Assembly: GCF_023554995.1 (NCBI RefSeq)
Contig: NZ_JAMJPK010000003.1
Coordinates: forward strand, 124,001-188,000
Source: Halomonas gemina
GTDB lineage: Bacteria; Pseudomonadota; Gammaproteobacteria; Pseudomonadales; Halomonadaceae
Reading direction: 5' to 3'
DNA length: 64,000 bases
Shown: positions 24,631 to 33,412 of the stretch, piece by piece
Layout of the letters: each line of letters begins with the position of its first letter
Position numbering within the stretch: position 1 is the stretch's first letter
Program-made: the position numbers and the translations under genes
Notes under the pieces: model-generated
Databases searched by the model: none
Told to the model about the DNA's origin: nothing
Seen by the model: the letters and a program-made list of their open reading frames with translations, nothing else

Positions 24631-25803
24631 ATGACACCTCACGCCACCCTCAAGCCTGCCTCACTCGTCCTGGCCGGCGGCCTCGCGATGGCCGTTGCCG
24701 GCGCCTCCCATGCCATCGATTTCAAGGCGGGAGACACCACCGCAAGCGTCTACGGCTACGCCAAGCTGGACATGATCTACGATGTCGACAACGAACTCGG
24801 CGACCTGGCCGCGCGCCCGCGGACCCTGATCGATGGCCAGTCCGGCAGCGAGGGGCACACTACCCTGCATGCCTACCAGAGCCGCATCGGCTTCATGACC
24901 ACCACGCCCGCAGGCGGAAGCCAGCTCAAGACCCAGGTCGAGGTGGACTGGTTTGACAATGCCCCGGAGGGCGGCGACCTGCGCCTGCGCCACGCCTATG
25001 GCAGCTGGAACGGGATCACGGCAGGCAAGACCTGGATCAACTTCGGCAGCCTGCTGGGCAAGATACCCACCATCGACTTCGCCCCCCAGCCGGGCCAGAG
25101 CAAGGCGGGTCGCAAGGCGCAGCTGCGCTACTCCCGGGCCAACTGGCATGTCGCCCTGGAGAACCCCGACCCCGAGGACTACAGGGACGGCGTCGCCACG
25201 AGCTTCAACCCCAAGCGGGGCATCTACAACGAGCATGAAGACGCCAAGAGCGGCCTGCCCGACCTGACCCTGCGCTACCAGCACCAGGCAGGCGGCCTGC
25301 ACTACTCCGCCTCGGGCATGGCTCGCCAGCTGGAGGTCGAGGGGCAAGGCGTGGACGACAGCGCCACCGGCTGGGGGCTCAACCTGGCCGCCCGCTACCC
25401 GGCCACGGAGCGCCTGACCCTGCGTGGTGCAGTGACCTGGGGCGACGGCATCGGCGAATACCTGCAGAACAATCCCTCGGCCCCCGGCTATCTGGAGGAC
25501 GGCGGCATCGAGACCATCGAGGCCTGGGGCGTCAACCTCGGCATGAGCCTGGCCGCAGGCCCGGGTGCCATCAACCTGGGCTACGGCATCTCGAAGGCCG
25601 ACCTGGACGATGCCCGGGAGGCAGGCATTGCCGGCGTGGAAGGCGCCAACGAGCAGTTCGAGGCGGTGCACCTGAACTACATCTGGTCGCCCATCGAGCG
25701 CATCAGCTACGGCGTGGAGGCTGGCTACCACACCCGCCAGGTGGTCGACGGCCGCGACGGCGACGCCCTGCGCCTGCAGGGCATGGCGATGGTTAGCTTC
25801 TAG
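24631..25803 (+). CDS. DcaP-like outer-membrane porin (second paralogue)
   Basis: Paralogue of the preceding porin, 390 residues. Signal peptide about 1-28 (ending GASHA), then TASVYGYAKLDMIYD. Shared blocks with the first copy are HAYQSRIGF, LRHAYGSWNGI, AGPGAIN and LNYIWSP-ERISYG, and it also ends in a phenylalanine (MVSF). AAGGA lies eight bases before the ATG. An exact FNR box upstream predicts higher expression under low oxygen, unlike its sister. It ends with its own terminator. The solute is unknown; organic acids are likely for the family. Confidence 0.82.
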   Translation: MTPHATLKPASLVLAGGLAMAVAGASHAIDFKAGDTTASVYGYAKLDMIYDVDNELGDLAARPRTLIDGQSGSEGHTTLHAYQSRIGFMTTTPAGGSQLKTQVEVDWFDNAPEGGDLRLRHAYGSWNGITAGKTWINFGSLLGKIPTIDFAPQPGQSKAGRKAQLRYSRANWHVALENPDPEDYRDGVATSFNPKRGIYNEHEDAKSGLPDLTLRYQHQAGGLHYSASGMARQLEVEGQGVDDSATGWGLNLAARYPATERLTLRGAVTWGDGIGEYLQNNPSAPGYLEDGGIETIEAWGVNLGMSLAAGPGAINLGYGISKADLDDAREAGIAGVEGANEQFEAVHLNYIWSPIERISYGVEAGYHTRQVVDGRDGDALRLQGMAMVSF

Positions 25804-25818
25804 CCGCCAGTCAGTGCA

Positions 25819-25845
25819 AAGCCCCGGCTAATTGGCCGGGGCTTT
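25819..25845 (+). terminator. rho-independent terminator of the second porin
   Basis: Stem GCCCCGGC/GCCGGGGC with a TAATTG loop, flanked by AAA and TTT. Only three T follow, so it is somewhat weaker than the first porin terminator. Confidence 0.8.
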
Positions 25846-26063
25846 CGCGTCGCAATGCCGGACATCTTGCTGTACGCCATTCCACGTCGGCCTCAGGACT
25901 CACCCTGCAAGCGCTTGACGAAAGCCGTTTTGTCCACAAGCCTAATGAAGGGAAGAGAAACAAAGGACGCCAACACGGCATGTAAGATTTTCTTGCCCCG
26001 TTACACCAATCCCTAGACCTGACGGCAGGTCTCTTCCAACCCACAAGACCATGAGGTGTCACC

Positions 26064-26282
26064 ATGAAGATGAAGCTGCTGATTGCCGGCCTGTTCGCCA
26101 GCCTGATGATGGCCGGCTCTGCCCTGGCCATGGATTCCGAGGCCATCGAAGAGCATATGGCCAAGATCAACGACAACTACGTCAAGGCCGTCGAGGAAGA
26201 GGGCAAGGTCAAGGCGCTCGAGGAGAAGGTCGAGGAACTCGAGGCGATGATCCAGATGATCATCGACGAGCAGGATTCCTGA
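26064..26282 (+). CDS. small exported coiled-coil protein
   Basis: Protein of 72 residues. Residues 1-22 form a signal peptide (KLLIAGLFASLMMAGSALA) and the remaining 50 residues are highly charged and helical, with heptad-like hydrophobics in VKALEEKVEELEAMIQMI. There is no lipobox. It resembles in style, not sequence, Lpp-like envelope helices and may trimerise in the periplasm. GAGGTG lies seven bases before the ATG. A hairpin follows. It has no recognised family and no clear operon partner; porin genes on both sides suggest an envelope role. Confidence 0.75.
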   Translation: MKMKLLIAGLFASLMMAGSALAMDSEAIEEHMAKINDNYVKAVEEEGKVKALEEKVEELEAMIQMIIDEQDS

Positions 26283-26309
26283 CAACGACCAGGGCCCTGA
26301 GGCCTGACG

Positions 26310-26345
26310 GCGAGGCCCCCGGCGCAAACGCGCTGGGGGTCTCGT
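26310..26345 (+). terminator. hairpin after the small exported protein
   Basis: Long stem GAGGCCCCCGGCGC/GCGCTGGGGGTCTC with one internal mismatch on each side and loop AAAC. It lies 30 bases after the stop codon; the tail is not a pure U-run (GTCATTTC), so termination is likely but not certain. Confidence 0.6.
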
Positions 26346-26373
26346 CATTTCACGGAGCTCAACACCGAGCTGC

Positions 26374-27414
26374 TCAGCGGCGATCCAGTTGCTGCACCTT
26401 GAGCTCGTAGTTGTTCACTCCCGTCATGGATGAGCCGAACTTCTGGCCTTGCACGCGAATGCGATAGCGGCCGGGGGCCAGCTCGGTGGTCATGTCGACG
26501 TCGCCATCGAAGCCCTGGCCGGCGCCCTCGGCCACCACGCGGCCGGCCTCGTCGAGCACCTCGAGCTCGATGCGATAGGTGTCCTCGTAGCCGCTGGGGT
26601 AGGTCGAGGTGGCGATGGCGACAGAGCCGCGCTCGGCCACCTCGAAGGTCAGCACCTCGCCGCTGGCGCGGATCTTGACGTCGGTGACGATGGTCTCGAA
26701 GCTGCGAGGTGACGCATCGGCTTCTTGCGTCAGGGGCTCCTGCCCCGCCTGGGTACCGGCTTCCTGTGCCGCGAACGCATCGCCGGTGGTTGTCGCAGCG
26801 GCTGCCGCCGTACCGGTCGCCGCCGCCTGGCCAGGCGCGGCAATGGTCACCACGTCGTCCTGGCCGCGCACGAAGACGCTGCGACGGCCCTCTCGGCCGT
26901 TACCGGTGAAGGCAAACCCCTGGCCATCGCTGACGCCATCCTCCAGGCGCCGGCCGCGGTCGTCCAGGCCGGCGACGGTGATATAGAAGCTGTTACCCGC
27001 CTTGCCACGGGTGCCGAACTTCTGCCCCTCCACTCGGAGCGTATAGTCGCCCGGCTGCAGGCGCTGCCGCATGGCCAGGCCGCCGTTCTGCCCCAGCGCC
27101 TCACCGCGGGCGATCTCTTGCCCCTGGTCATCCAGCAGCACGGCCGCCACGCGGTAATCCTCGGAGAACCCGCCCGGCACGCGACTCTCGAACAGATACT
27201 GGCCGGCCTCGTTGACCGTGAAGTCATGCTCGTGCGGGCGGCCGTAGAGGAAGCTGCGGCTGCGAGCGTCGTTGTCGGACTGCAGGAAGCCGGTCAGGTC
27301 GAGCTGCCGGCCCTCCTCGCGGAACCGCTCCTCCATCTCGCTGGCCAGCGCCGTGGCACTCGCGAGGGAGAGACCCAGCGCCAGCAGGCTGGCGGTGATA
27401 ATCGGCTGTTTCAT
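26374..27414 (-). CDS. exported protein with two copies of a beta-rich domain
   Basis: Protein of 346 residues with a signal peptide (1-25, ALASE). The N-terminal copy (about 65-155) and the C-terminal copy (about 255-345) share a pattern: PGGFSEDYRVAAVLLDDQG against PSGYEDTYRIELEVLDEAG, then LQPGDYTLRVEGQKFG against LAPGRYRIRVQGQKFG. Between them lies a low-complexity Ala/Thr/Gln-rich linker (about 195-240). I recognise no named family; the pattern recalls bacterial pre-peptidase-like beta-sandwiches. Predicted location is the periplasm or cell surface. GAGGT precedes the ATG I chose; another ATG four codons upstream is possible. It is downstream of, and on the same strand as, a general porin, but a terminator separates them. 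Confidence 0.7.
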   Translation of the reverse strand: MKQPIITASLLALGLSLASATALASEMEERFREEGRQLDLTGFLQSDNDARSRSFLYGRPHEHDFTVNEAGQYLFESRVPGGFSEDYRVAAVLLDDQGQEIARGEALGQNGGLAMRQRLQPGDYTLRVEGQKFGTRGKAGNSFYITVAGLDDRGRRLEDGVSDGQGFAFTGNGREGRRSVFVRGQDDVVTIAAPGQAAATGTAAAAATTTGDAFAAQEAGTQAGQEPLTQEADASPRSFETIVTDVKIRASGEVLTFEVAERGSVAIATSTYPSGYEDTYRIELEVLDEAGRVVAEGAGQGFDGDVDMTTELAPGRYRIRVQGQKFGSSMTGVNNYELKVQQLDRR

Positions 27415-27434
27415 GGAACCTCGCATCAGACAAT

Positions 27435-27466
27435 GAAAAAAGCCGACCCCTGAGGATCGGCTTTCG
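27435..27466 (-). terminator. rho-independent terminator of the general porin
   Basis: On the minus strand AGCCGA/TCGGCT pairs around a loop that can pair further (CC/GG), followed by six T. It lies about 40 bases after the porin stop and before the duplicated-domain gene. Confidence 0.85.
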
Positions 27467-27505
27467 GTGTTCCACCCTTCAGGCAGGAATGCCCTGCGAG
27501 AGGAT

Positions 27506-28621
27506 TTAGAACAGGTAGGTCACGCCAACGCCGACGCCGTCGCCTGCATCGTTTTCACGATCGTACATGGCGTACTCGGACCAGACATACATGGCATCGG
27601 AGATGTTGTAGCTGGCGCCGAGGATGACCTCGTTGTAGGTCTCGTCGCGATCCTGCTCGTCCTGGACGGTCTCGTCCAGCTCGCTCAGGAGGGTGCCGGC
27701 GCCCACGTCGACGTACTGGTAGGCGGCATAGATGTCGCCATTGCCATAGCCGTAGCGCGCACCCAGACCGTAGAAGTTGGTGTCGTCGACGACATCGTTA
27801 TCCGACTGGAAGCGCTCGACCTTCAGGGCGACGCGCAGGGTATCGACGGTGTACTGGGCAGTGATGCCGTACTGTTCGCCCAGATCGAAGTCTGTGCCAA
27901 CTGCCTCAGGAAAATCATCAGCGGCAGCAATGGTGCCATCGTAGTTGTCGAGGTTGTCGTAGACAGCCGCGATAGAGAAGGCGCCGGCCGTGTACTTGGC
28001 ACCACCGAAGAAGGAGGCGTTGGAGTCGGCTTCGACAGAGTGAGTGACACTTTCACCCAGGGTACCGGTGAACTCGTTCTCTTCGGCGTCGCCCTTGTAC
28101 TGGGTACCCACGGCAAACTGCAGGCCGCTGAAGGACGGTGAGGTGTAGGTCACCTTGTCGCCTTCACGATCGTTGGTGCCGACGTTGAGGATACGGCTGC
28201 TGGAATCGGAGACGTCGAAGCCTTCGTTATTGGTGATGGGGTCCTGAATCCAGTCGTCGATCAGCGGGTCATAGGAACCCAAACGAACGTCACCGAAGTT
28301 GCCCTTCAGGCCGACATAGGCGGTGTCACCGGCATCACGGCCGGCAATTTTCATCTCATCGGCCTTGAAGTCGTCGAACTCAAGCTTCAGGTAGCCGGTG
28401 AGGCCCTGAGTGATGACATGCTCGGCGGCAAAGCCGAAGGTAGAGCCGTTATCGGCGATCTCGTCTGTAGTCTCGTCACCACCATCGGTGTTGTAGTAGG
28501 CAATCTGGATGTTGCCGTACAGGTCCAGCTTGGTGCCGTCCTGGTTGTAGACGGTGGCAGCCTGGGCGCCGGAAGCGGCCAGGGCACCGGCGATAGCAGT
28601 CGCTAACAGTGTCTTTTTCAT
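27506..28621 (-). CDS. general gram-negative porin
   Basis: Outer-membrane porin of 371 residues of the gram-negative porin (OmpC/PhoE-like, Porin_4) type. The signal peptide is 1-21 (MKKTLLATAIAGALAASGAQA). It is followed by TKLDLYGNIQIAYY, many alternating amphipathic strands, and a C-terminal GVGVTYLF ending in Phe for BAM recognition. The mature part is very acidic, as expected for a salt-adapted organism. AAAGGA precedes the ATG by about ten bases. A long leader is likely because the nearest promoter-like signal is about 190 bases upstream, which would suit post-transcriptional control. Confidence 0.88.
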   Translation of the reverse strand: MKKTLLATAIAGALAASGAQAATVYNQDGTKLDLYGNIQIAYYNTDGGDETTDEIADNGSTFGFAAEHVITQGLTGYLKLEFDDFKADEMKIAGRDAGDTAYVGLKGNFGDVRLGSYDPLIDDWIQDPITNNEGFDVSDSSSRILNVGTNDREGDKVTYTSPSFSGLQFAVGTQYKGDAEENEFTGTLGESVTHSVEADSNASFFGGAKYTAGAFSIAAVYDNLDNYDGTIAAADDFPEAVGTDFDLGEQYGITAQYTVDTLRVALKVERFQSDNDVVDDTNFYGLGARYGYGNGDIYAAYQYVDVGAGTLLSELDETVQDEQDRDETYNEVILGASYNISDAMYVWSEYAMYDRENDAGDGVGVGVTYLF

Positions 28622-29031
28622 TGCGATAGTTCCTTTTTGACTAGCTTGCTGTTTCGATCGTGGCTGCCCGTTCTTGGTGAGCGGGTCAGCGGGCTTGGCC
28701 GGTCTTGGTGCCGGTTCTCGTGCCTGCGGGCTCCCTCCCGGGAGGTGGCAGGTCGCGAGCCAGACCTCGGCAAAGCCTTAGTTATAGTCCAATGCTCGCA
28801 AGGGGAACTCTATACCGGGATATACGGGAACGCAACAAGAAAAAAACACTGTTTTCCTTCGCTGCGAATCGCCCTGCCCGGCGCGTCCCCCTGCCCTTGC
28901 GATTCGGGCGCCATCCCGGCGAGCCCGGTGCCCGTTCGACCTGCCTTGTCGATCCGGCAAGCGAATCAGGCACCTGGCGCGATGAGCGGGTTTATCATGC
29001 CCCGCGAATATGACAAGGGCAAGTCAGTGGA
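28622..29031. other. 410-base porin upstream region, no gene seen
   Basis: No convincing coding frame is present. On the minus strand TTGTTG (28833-28838) and TATAGA (28809-28814) are 18 bases apart and could be the porin promoter, giving a leader of about 180 nt. Immediately upstream is an A/T run (28841-28849). The remainder to 29031 contains the 3' side of the next gene on the same strand and no clear terminator. Confidence 0.35.
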
Positions 29032-30129
29032 TCAACGCTGGTTGTGCTTGGCGAGCAGCGCGGAGAGCTTCTCTTCCAGGGTGGCGGGCTCACGGCCCGG
29101 CGCGGTGCCATGCCCGGCACCCTCGGCCGCGGCGGGATCCCGGTTCGGGGTGGGGGCGGCTGCCCTGGCAGCGTCGGGCCGGGCCGCATCGGCCGGGGGC
29201 TTGCCGCCCCTGGCGGCATCGCCCTTATTTGCGCCGCGCTGCCGGGCCGGGCGGCCCTTCTGGCGGCGGTCGGCCTGCAGCCGCTCGAGCTTCTTGTGGG
29301 CATGCTCGGCGGCGGCGGCGTCCACCCGTCCCGCCGGCTCGCCGGCCAGGTCGAGGCGCTCGGCGCCCTCGCGAACGGACTTGAGGTAGCGCGGCAGGTT
29401 GACGTAGCAGGCCAGCGCCCGGCGCACAAGCTTCTCGGGCCAGGGCTCGCGCGCGGTCAGCTCCTCGTGGATGCCGACCTTGAGCGGCCGGGTGTGGCCC
29501 TTGAAGAAGGTCGAGGAGTAACGCTGGTACCACTGGTCGAGGAGCGCCTGCGGCGATGGCGCGTCCTCGGGGAGCGCCTCACCCGGGGCTTGCGGTTCCG
29601 CGGCGGGCTCGGGGGCAGCCGGTGCCGGTTCCGGTGCCGGCGGGCTGGTCTTCTCAGGAATGACAGGCGGTTCGCCAGTGGTCTCGCCGGCGTCAGGCTG
29701 CCGCGGGCGATGACCGATCAGCGCGGAGAGCCCCTGGGCGCGGCGCGCCTGGCGATGGAAGAGCGACGCCGGGGCCTCGGCAGGCTCGCGCTCGAGCAGC
29801 CGGCGGTTGTGCGCCTCGAGTTCGCGATTCTGCTCGTCGAGCTCGCGGTTCTCCTCGGCGAGCTCCAGGCGGGTGGCCTCCAGCTCGGCGAGACGCGCCT
29901 CCAGTTGGCCGCAGCGCTGCGCCAAGGCCTCGCGGCCTGCCTGCTCCTCGCGGACCTCGGCGGCCAACTCGGCATTGCTCGCCTCCAGCTCGACGCGACG
30001 GCGTTCCAGCTCGGCCAGCCGGCTGTGCAGGGCATCCTGCTGGACGCGGGATTCCCGCAAGACGCCCAGCAATGCCGCGGCGCGGCGCTCCAGCTGTTCC
30101 AGCAGGCGGGTTGAGCGTTCCTCGATCAA
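29032..30129 (-). CDS. coiled-coil protein with a ProQ/FinO RNA-chaperone domain
   Basis: Protein of 365 residues with three parts. Residues 5-115 are an almost uninterrupted Glu/Arg-rich coiled coil. Residues 145-190 are a Pro/Glu/Ala linker. Residues 192-285 are a ProQ/FinO domain recognisable from FFKGHTRPLKVGIHEEL, RALACYVNLPRYLKSVREG and RLDLAGEPAGRV. A basic Ala/Lys/Arg-rich tail (286-365) follows, as in many ProQ proteins. It should bind structured RNA; the coiled coil suggests oligomerisation. The start is TTG at 30129, supported by GGAGG eight bases upstream; no in-frame ATG exists before the upstream stop. It is not the standard ProQ, which lacks the coiled coil. Confidence 0.82.
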   Translation of the reverse strand: MIEERSTRLLEQLERRAAALLGVLRESRVQQDALHSRLAELERRRVELEASNAELAAEVREEQAGREALAQRCGQLEARLAELEATRLELAEENRELDEQNRELEAHNRRLLEREPAEAPASLFHRQARRAQGLSALIGHRPRQPDAGETTGEPPVIPEKTSPPAPEPAPAAPEPAAEPQAPGEALPEDAPSPQALLDQWYQRYSSTFFKGHTRPLKVGIHEELTAREPWPEKLVRRALACYVNLPRYLKSVREGAERLDLAGEPAGRVDAAAAEHAHKKLERLQADRRQKGRPARQRGANKGDAARGGKPPADAARPDAARAAAPTPNRDPAAAEGAGHGTAPGREPATLEEKLSALLAKHNQR

Positions 30130-30166
30130 GTCCTGGTCCTCCAGCAGTGCGCTTTCCCGGTGATGG

Positions 30167-30220
30167 CTAGGCTCTGTCCGACAACTGGCTACGCTCGCCG
30201 ACTTTTCAGACGAAGCCTAG
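30167..30220. repeat. short MITE-like inverted repeat flanked by CTAG
   Basis: CTAGGCT (30167-30173) and AGCCTAG (30214-30220) enclose 40 bases. The two ends are related over about 20 bases when one is reversed (TAGGCTCTGTCCGAC against TAGGCTTCGTCTGAA). The repeated CTAG could be a 4-bp target duplication. This looks like a tiny miniature element or two fused IS ends, but it is short and the inference is weak. Confidence 0.4.
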
Positions 30221-30325
30221 GGCCGCTGCCAATGTGGCCGGTCACGGCACCTGCTGCTCAGTCTGTGCCAGGCGTGGCGTGGTGACAAATGTCGCCGGCC
30301 GGCGACGTCGTCAACGTCGCTGCCC

Positions 30326-30862
30326 TTAACATCGTTGGTACTGCACGAAATGGTAGGCCGGCTGGCCCTCGGCGGGCTCGCCGGGCACGCGCTGCACCTC
30401 CTCCCACTCGGCCATGTCGAGCGCGGGGAAGCGGGCATCGCCCTCCACCTCGATATCCACCTCGGTGAGGTAGAGCCGGCTGGCGAAGGGCAGCGCCTGG
30501 GCGTAGATCTCGGCCCCGCCCATCACCATGATCTCCTCGACGCCGTCGATGGTGGCCTGCTGGTCGGCGAGCCGCAGCGCGGATGTGAGGTCATGGCAGA
30601 CCCGCACGCCCTCGGGCGCGAAATCCGGATCGCGGGTTACCACGATGTTGAGCCGCCCGGGCAGCGGCCTGCCGATGGACTGATACGTCTTGCGGCCCAT
30701 CACCAGCGGCTTGGCCTGAGTCATGCGCTTGAAGAACCTGAGGTCCTCCGGCAGGTACCAGGGCAGCTGGTTGTCCACGCCGATCACCCGGTTCTTGGCC
30801 ATGGCGGCGATCATCGCCACGGGAATCAGCGTCTCGTCGGTCATGTCACCGGCTTCGCTCAT
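30326..30862 (-). CDS. folA: dihydrofolate reductase
   Basis: DHFR of 178 residues, reducing dihydrofolate with NADPH. Family signs: [21 protein letters not shown] with the active-site acid in the PEDLRFF segment, [16 protein letters not shown] and the [10 protein letters not shown] nucleotide loop. The ATG at 30862 overlaps the thyA stop (ATGA), so thymidylate synthase and DHFR are translationally coupled, which suits recycling of the dihydrofolate made by ThyA. An ATG at 30844 would give 172 residues and is an alternative start. Confidence 0.95.
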   Translation of the reverse strand: MSEAGDMTDETLIPVAMIAAMAKNRVIGVDNQLPWYLPEDLRFFKRMTQAKPLVMGRKTYQSIGRPLPGRLNIVVTRDPDFAPEGVRVCHDLTSALRLADQQATIDGVEEIMVMGGAEIYAQALPFASRLYLTEVDIEVEGDARFPALDMAEWEEVQRVPGEPAEGQPAYHFVQYQRC

Positions 30863-31713
30863 ACCGCCACCTCGGCCTTGATATGGGGGTGCGGGTCGTA
30901 GCCCTCGATGGCGATATGCTCGAAGCGGAAGTCGAAGAGGTCGTCGACGCCGGGGTCGAGCACCAGGCGCGGTGCCGCGCGCGGGGTGCGCGAGAGCTGC
31001 TCCTCGGCCTGCTCGAGATGGTTCAGGTAGAGGTGGGCATCGCCCAGGGTGTGCACGAAGTCGCCGGGCGCAAGCCCCGAGACCCGGGCGATCATCTGCG
31101 TCAGCAGCGCATAGCTGGCGATATTGAAGGGCACGCCCAGGAAGATGTCGGCGCTGCGCTGGTAGAGCTGGCAGGAGAGCCGCCCCTCGGCCACGTAGAA
31201 CTGGAACAGGCAGTGGCACGGCGGCAGGGCCATCTCGTCCACCAGTGCCGGGTTCCAGGCCGAGACGATCAGCCGCCGCGAGCGCGGGTTGGTGCGGATC
31301 TGCTCGATAAGTTTCGCGATCTGATCGACGTGGCCGCCGCGGGGATCGGGCCAGCTGCGCCACTGGTAGCCGTAGACCGGACCGAGATCGCCGTTCTCGT
31401 CGGCCCACGCGTCCCAGATGCGCACCCCGTTTTCCTTGAGGTAGGCGATGTTGGTATCGCCGGCCAGGAACCACAGCAGCTCATGGATGATCGAGCGCAG
31501 GTGCAGCTTCTTGGTGGTCACCAGCGGGAAGCCGCGGGCGAGATCGAAGCGCATCTGGTGGCCGAACAGTGAGCGGGTGCCGACGCCGGTGCGGTCGTCG
31601 CGCTCCACGCCGCGGTCGAGCACCTGGCGCATCAGGTCGAGATAGGGCTGTTCCAGTGCGGGAAGGATCGAATCGGTCACGGGGGCATCAAGGCTGGAAA
31701 ATGGGCCATCCAT
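30859..31713 (-). CDS. thyA: thymidylate synthase
   Basis: ThyA of about 284 residues, converting dUMP to dTMP with methylene-tetrahydrofolate. The catalytic cysteine is in [10 protein letters not shown], and [19 protein letters not shown] and the C-terminal PHIKAEVAV are characteristic. The start is unsure. I use the ATG at 31713 (MDGPFSSLD), but a GTG at 31680 (VTDSILPAL) lies nearer the family N-terminus; neither has a good ribosome-binding site. It lies between lgt and folA as in many gammaproteobacteria. Confidence 0.93.
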   Translation of the reverse strand: MDGPFSSLDAPVTDSILPALEQPYLDLMRQVLDRGVERDDRTGVGTRSLFGHQMRFDLARGFPLVTTKKLHLRSIIHELLWFLAGDTNIAYLKENGVRIWDAWADENGDLGPVYGYQWRSWPDPRGGHVDQIAKLIEQIRTNPRSRRLIVSAWNPALVDEMALPPCHCLFQFYVAEGRLSCQLYQRSADIFLGVPFNIASYALLTQMIARVSGLAPGDFVHTLGDAHLYLNHLEQAEEQLSRTPRAAPRLVLDPGVDDLFDFRFEHIAIEGYDPHPHIKAEVAV

Positions 31714-31803
31714 TCTACACAGCGCCCTCTCCTCCCTGAAGCGCTGAACGACCAACCCTTCGCCTCGGGAGAAACCGGGCCCCTTGTCCCTTGCCCTTTG
31801 CCC

Positions 31804-32592
31804 TCACACTTCCGCATCCACCGGCTGGCGGCGCGACCAGGCGATCAGCGCGAGTCCGACGGCGATCATCGGCAGGGTCAGCAGCATGCCCATGGTCACC
31901 CAGCCGAAGGCCAGGTAGCCGATATGGGCATCCGGCAGGCGCACGAACTCCACCAGGAAGCGGAAGGCGCCATAGAGCGCGAGGAAGAGCCCTGAGAGCA
32001 GCCCGCGGCGCCGGGGCGTGGCCGAGACCCACCACAGCACCACGAAGAGCACGGCACCCTCCAGCAGGGCCTCGTACAGCGATGAGGGGTGGCGTGGCTC
32101 GGGGCCCATGCCGGGAAAGGGCATGCCCCAGGGCAGCCCGGTGACGCGGCCGGGCAGCTCGTGGTTGATGAAGTTGCCGATGCGCCCCGCGCCCAGGCCG
32201 ATGGGTACCAGGGGAGCGACGAAGTCGGTCAGGGTGAAGAGGGCCAGCCGCTTCTTCCTGGCGAACCACAGCGCGGCAAGCAGCACGCCGATGAGGCCAC
32301 CGTGGAAGCTCATGCCACCGTCCCAGACGCGCAATATCCACAGCGGGTCGGCGAGCCACTGGGAGAGGCCATAGAAGAGTGCGTAGCCGAGCCGGCCGCC
32401 GACCACCACGCCGATGGCGGCATAGAACAGCAGGTCGCCCACGTCGTCGCGGGTCAGGCCGATGCGCGCGGCCCGCCGGCGTCCCAGGAACCAGGCGGCA
32501 ACGAAGCCGATGACGTACATCAGGCCATACCAGTGGACCTGGAAGGGACCGAGGGAGATGGCCACGGGGTCGATATCGGGATAGTTCAGCAT
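31804..32592 (-). CDS. lgt: prolipoprotein diacylglyceryl transferase
   Basis: Seven-TM inner-membrane enzyme of 262 residues that adds diacylglycerol to the lipobox cysteine of prolipoproteins. The Lgt signature [14 protein letters not shown] is intact, as are GGMSFHGG with the essential His and the C-terminal [12 protein letters not shown] segment. It is preceded by AAGGGCC near the ATG. Gene order lgt-thyA-folA is conserved. The essential status is family knowledge. Confidence 0.96.
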   Translation of the reverse strand: MLNYPDIDPVAISLGPFQVHWYGLMYVIGFVAAWFLGRRRAARIGLTRDDVGDLLFYAAIGVVVGGRLGYALFYGLSQWLADPLWILRVWDGGMSFHGGLIGVLLAALWFARKKRLALFTLTDFVAPLVPIGLGAGRIGNFINHELPGRVTGLPWGMPFPGMGPEPRHPSSLYEALLEGAVLFVVLWWVSATPRRRGLLSGLFLALYGAFRFLVEFVRLPDAHIGYLAFGWVTMGMLLTLPMIAVGLALIAWSRRQPVDAEV

Positions 32593-32617
32593 GCAAGGCC
32601 CTTGCGTGGATAACGGA

Positions 32618-33412
32618 TCAGAGGAGGAACTTGAGGCCCACCGCCGTGAGCAGGACGGCGAAGGAGAGGCGCAGCGTGCGGGCGGAGAGGCGATGGGCCA
32701 GCAGCACGCCGAGACGCGCGAAGGGCACGCTGGCCAGCACGATGCCCAGCAAGGCGGGCAGCATCACGAAGCCGATGGCCCCGGCGGGCAGCAGCGGGTT
32801 GCCCCACCCTACTACCACGAAGGAGGCCGCGCCGAACAGCGCGATGGGCAGCCCGCAGGCCGAGGAGGTGCCCACGGCCTGGGTCATGGTGGCCCCGCAG
32901 CGCGACAGCCAGGGCACGCTGAGGGTGCCGCCGCCGATACCGAACAGCGCCGAGACGCCGCCGATCACCGCGCCTGCCAGGCCCATCGCGGCACGGCCGG
33001 GCGCCACGCTGCCGGGCTTGGGGCCACGCCCCAGCGCCATCTTGAGGGCGACCAGCAGCACGAAGAGGCCGAACAGGGTCCCCAGCCGCCCACCGGAGAG
33101 GCTGCCGGCGACGAAGACCCCGGCGACCGCGCCAAGCATCAGGCCCGGCAGCAGGGCCAGGAACCAGTCGTTACGGATGCTGCCGCGACGGTAGTGCCCC
33201 CAGGCCGAGGAGGCCCCGGTGACCACGATGGTGGCGAGCGAGGTGCCTACCGCCAGGTGCATGGTCACCTCCGGCGCCACGCCCTGCCAACCGAAGGCCA
33301 GCGTCAGCGCGGGCACGATGATCAGGCCACCGCCCACGCCATAGAGGCCGGCCATGGTGCCGGCCAGCGTACCCAGGACCAGGTAGCCTGCCAGGCTTGC
33401 CAGCAGGCTCAT
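32618..33412 (-). CDS. TauE/SafE-family anion exporter
   Basis: Membrane protein of 264 residues with about eight TM helices and the internal duplication typical of TauE/Saf[16 protein letters not shown] in the first half and [15 protein letters not shown] in the second. Family members move sulfite, sulfoacetate or other organosulfur anions; the exact substrate here is unknown. The ATG overlaps the stop of the receiver-domain gene (ATGA), so the two are co-translated. A homologue also lies before lgt in Pseudomonas. Confidence 0.87.
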   Translation of the reverse strand: MSLLASLAGYLVLGTLAGTMAGLYGVGGGLIIVPALTLAFGWQGVAPEVTMHLAVGTSLATIVVTGASSAWGHYRRGSIRNDWFLALLPGLMLGAVAGVFVAGSLSGGRLGTLFGLFVLLVALKMALGRGPKPGSVAPGRAAMGLAGAVIGGVSALFGIGGGTLSVPWLSRCGATMTQAVGTSSACGLPIALFGAASFVVVGWGNPLLPAGAIGFVMLPALLGIVLASVPFARLGVLLAHRLSARTLRLSFAVLLTAVGLKFLL

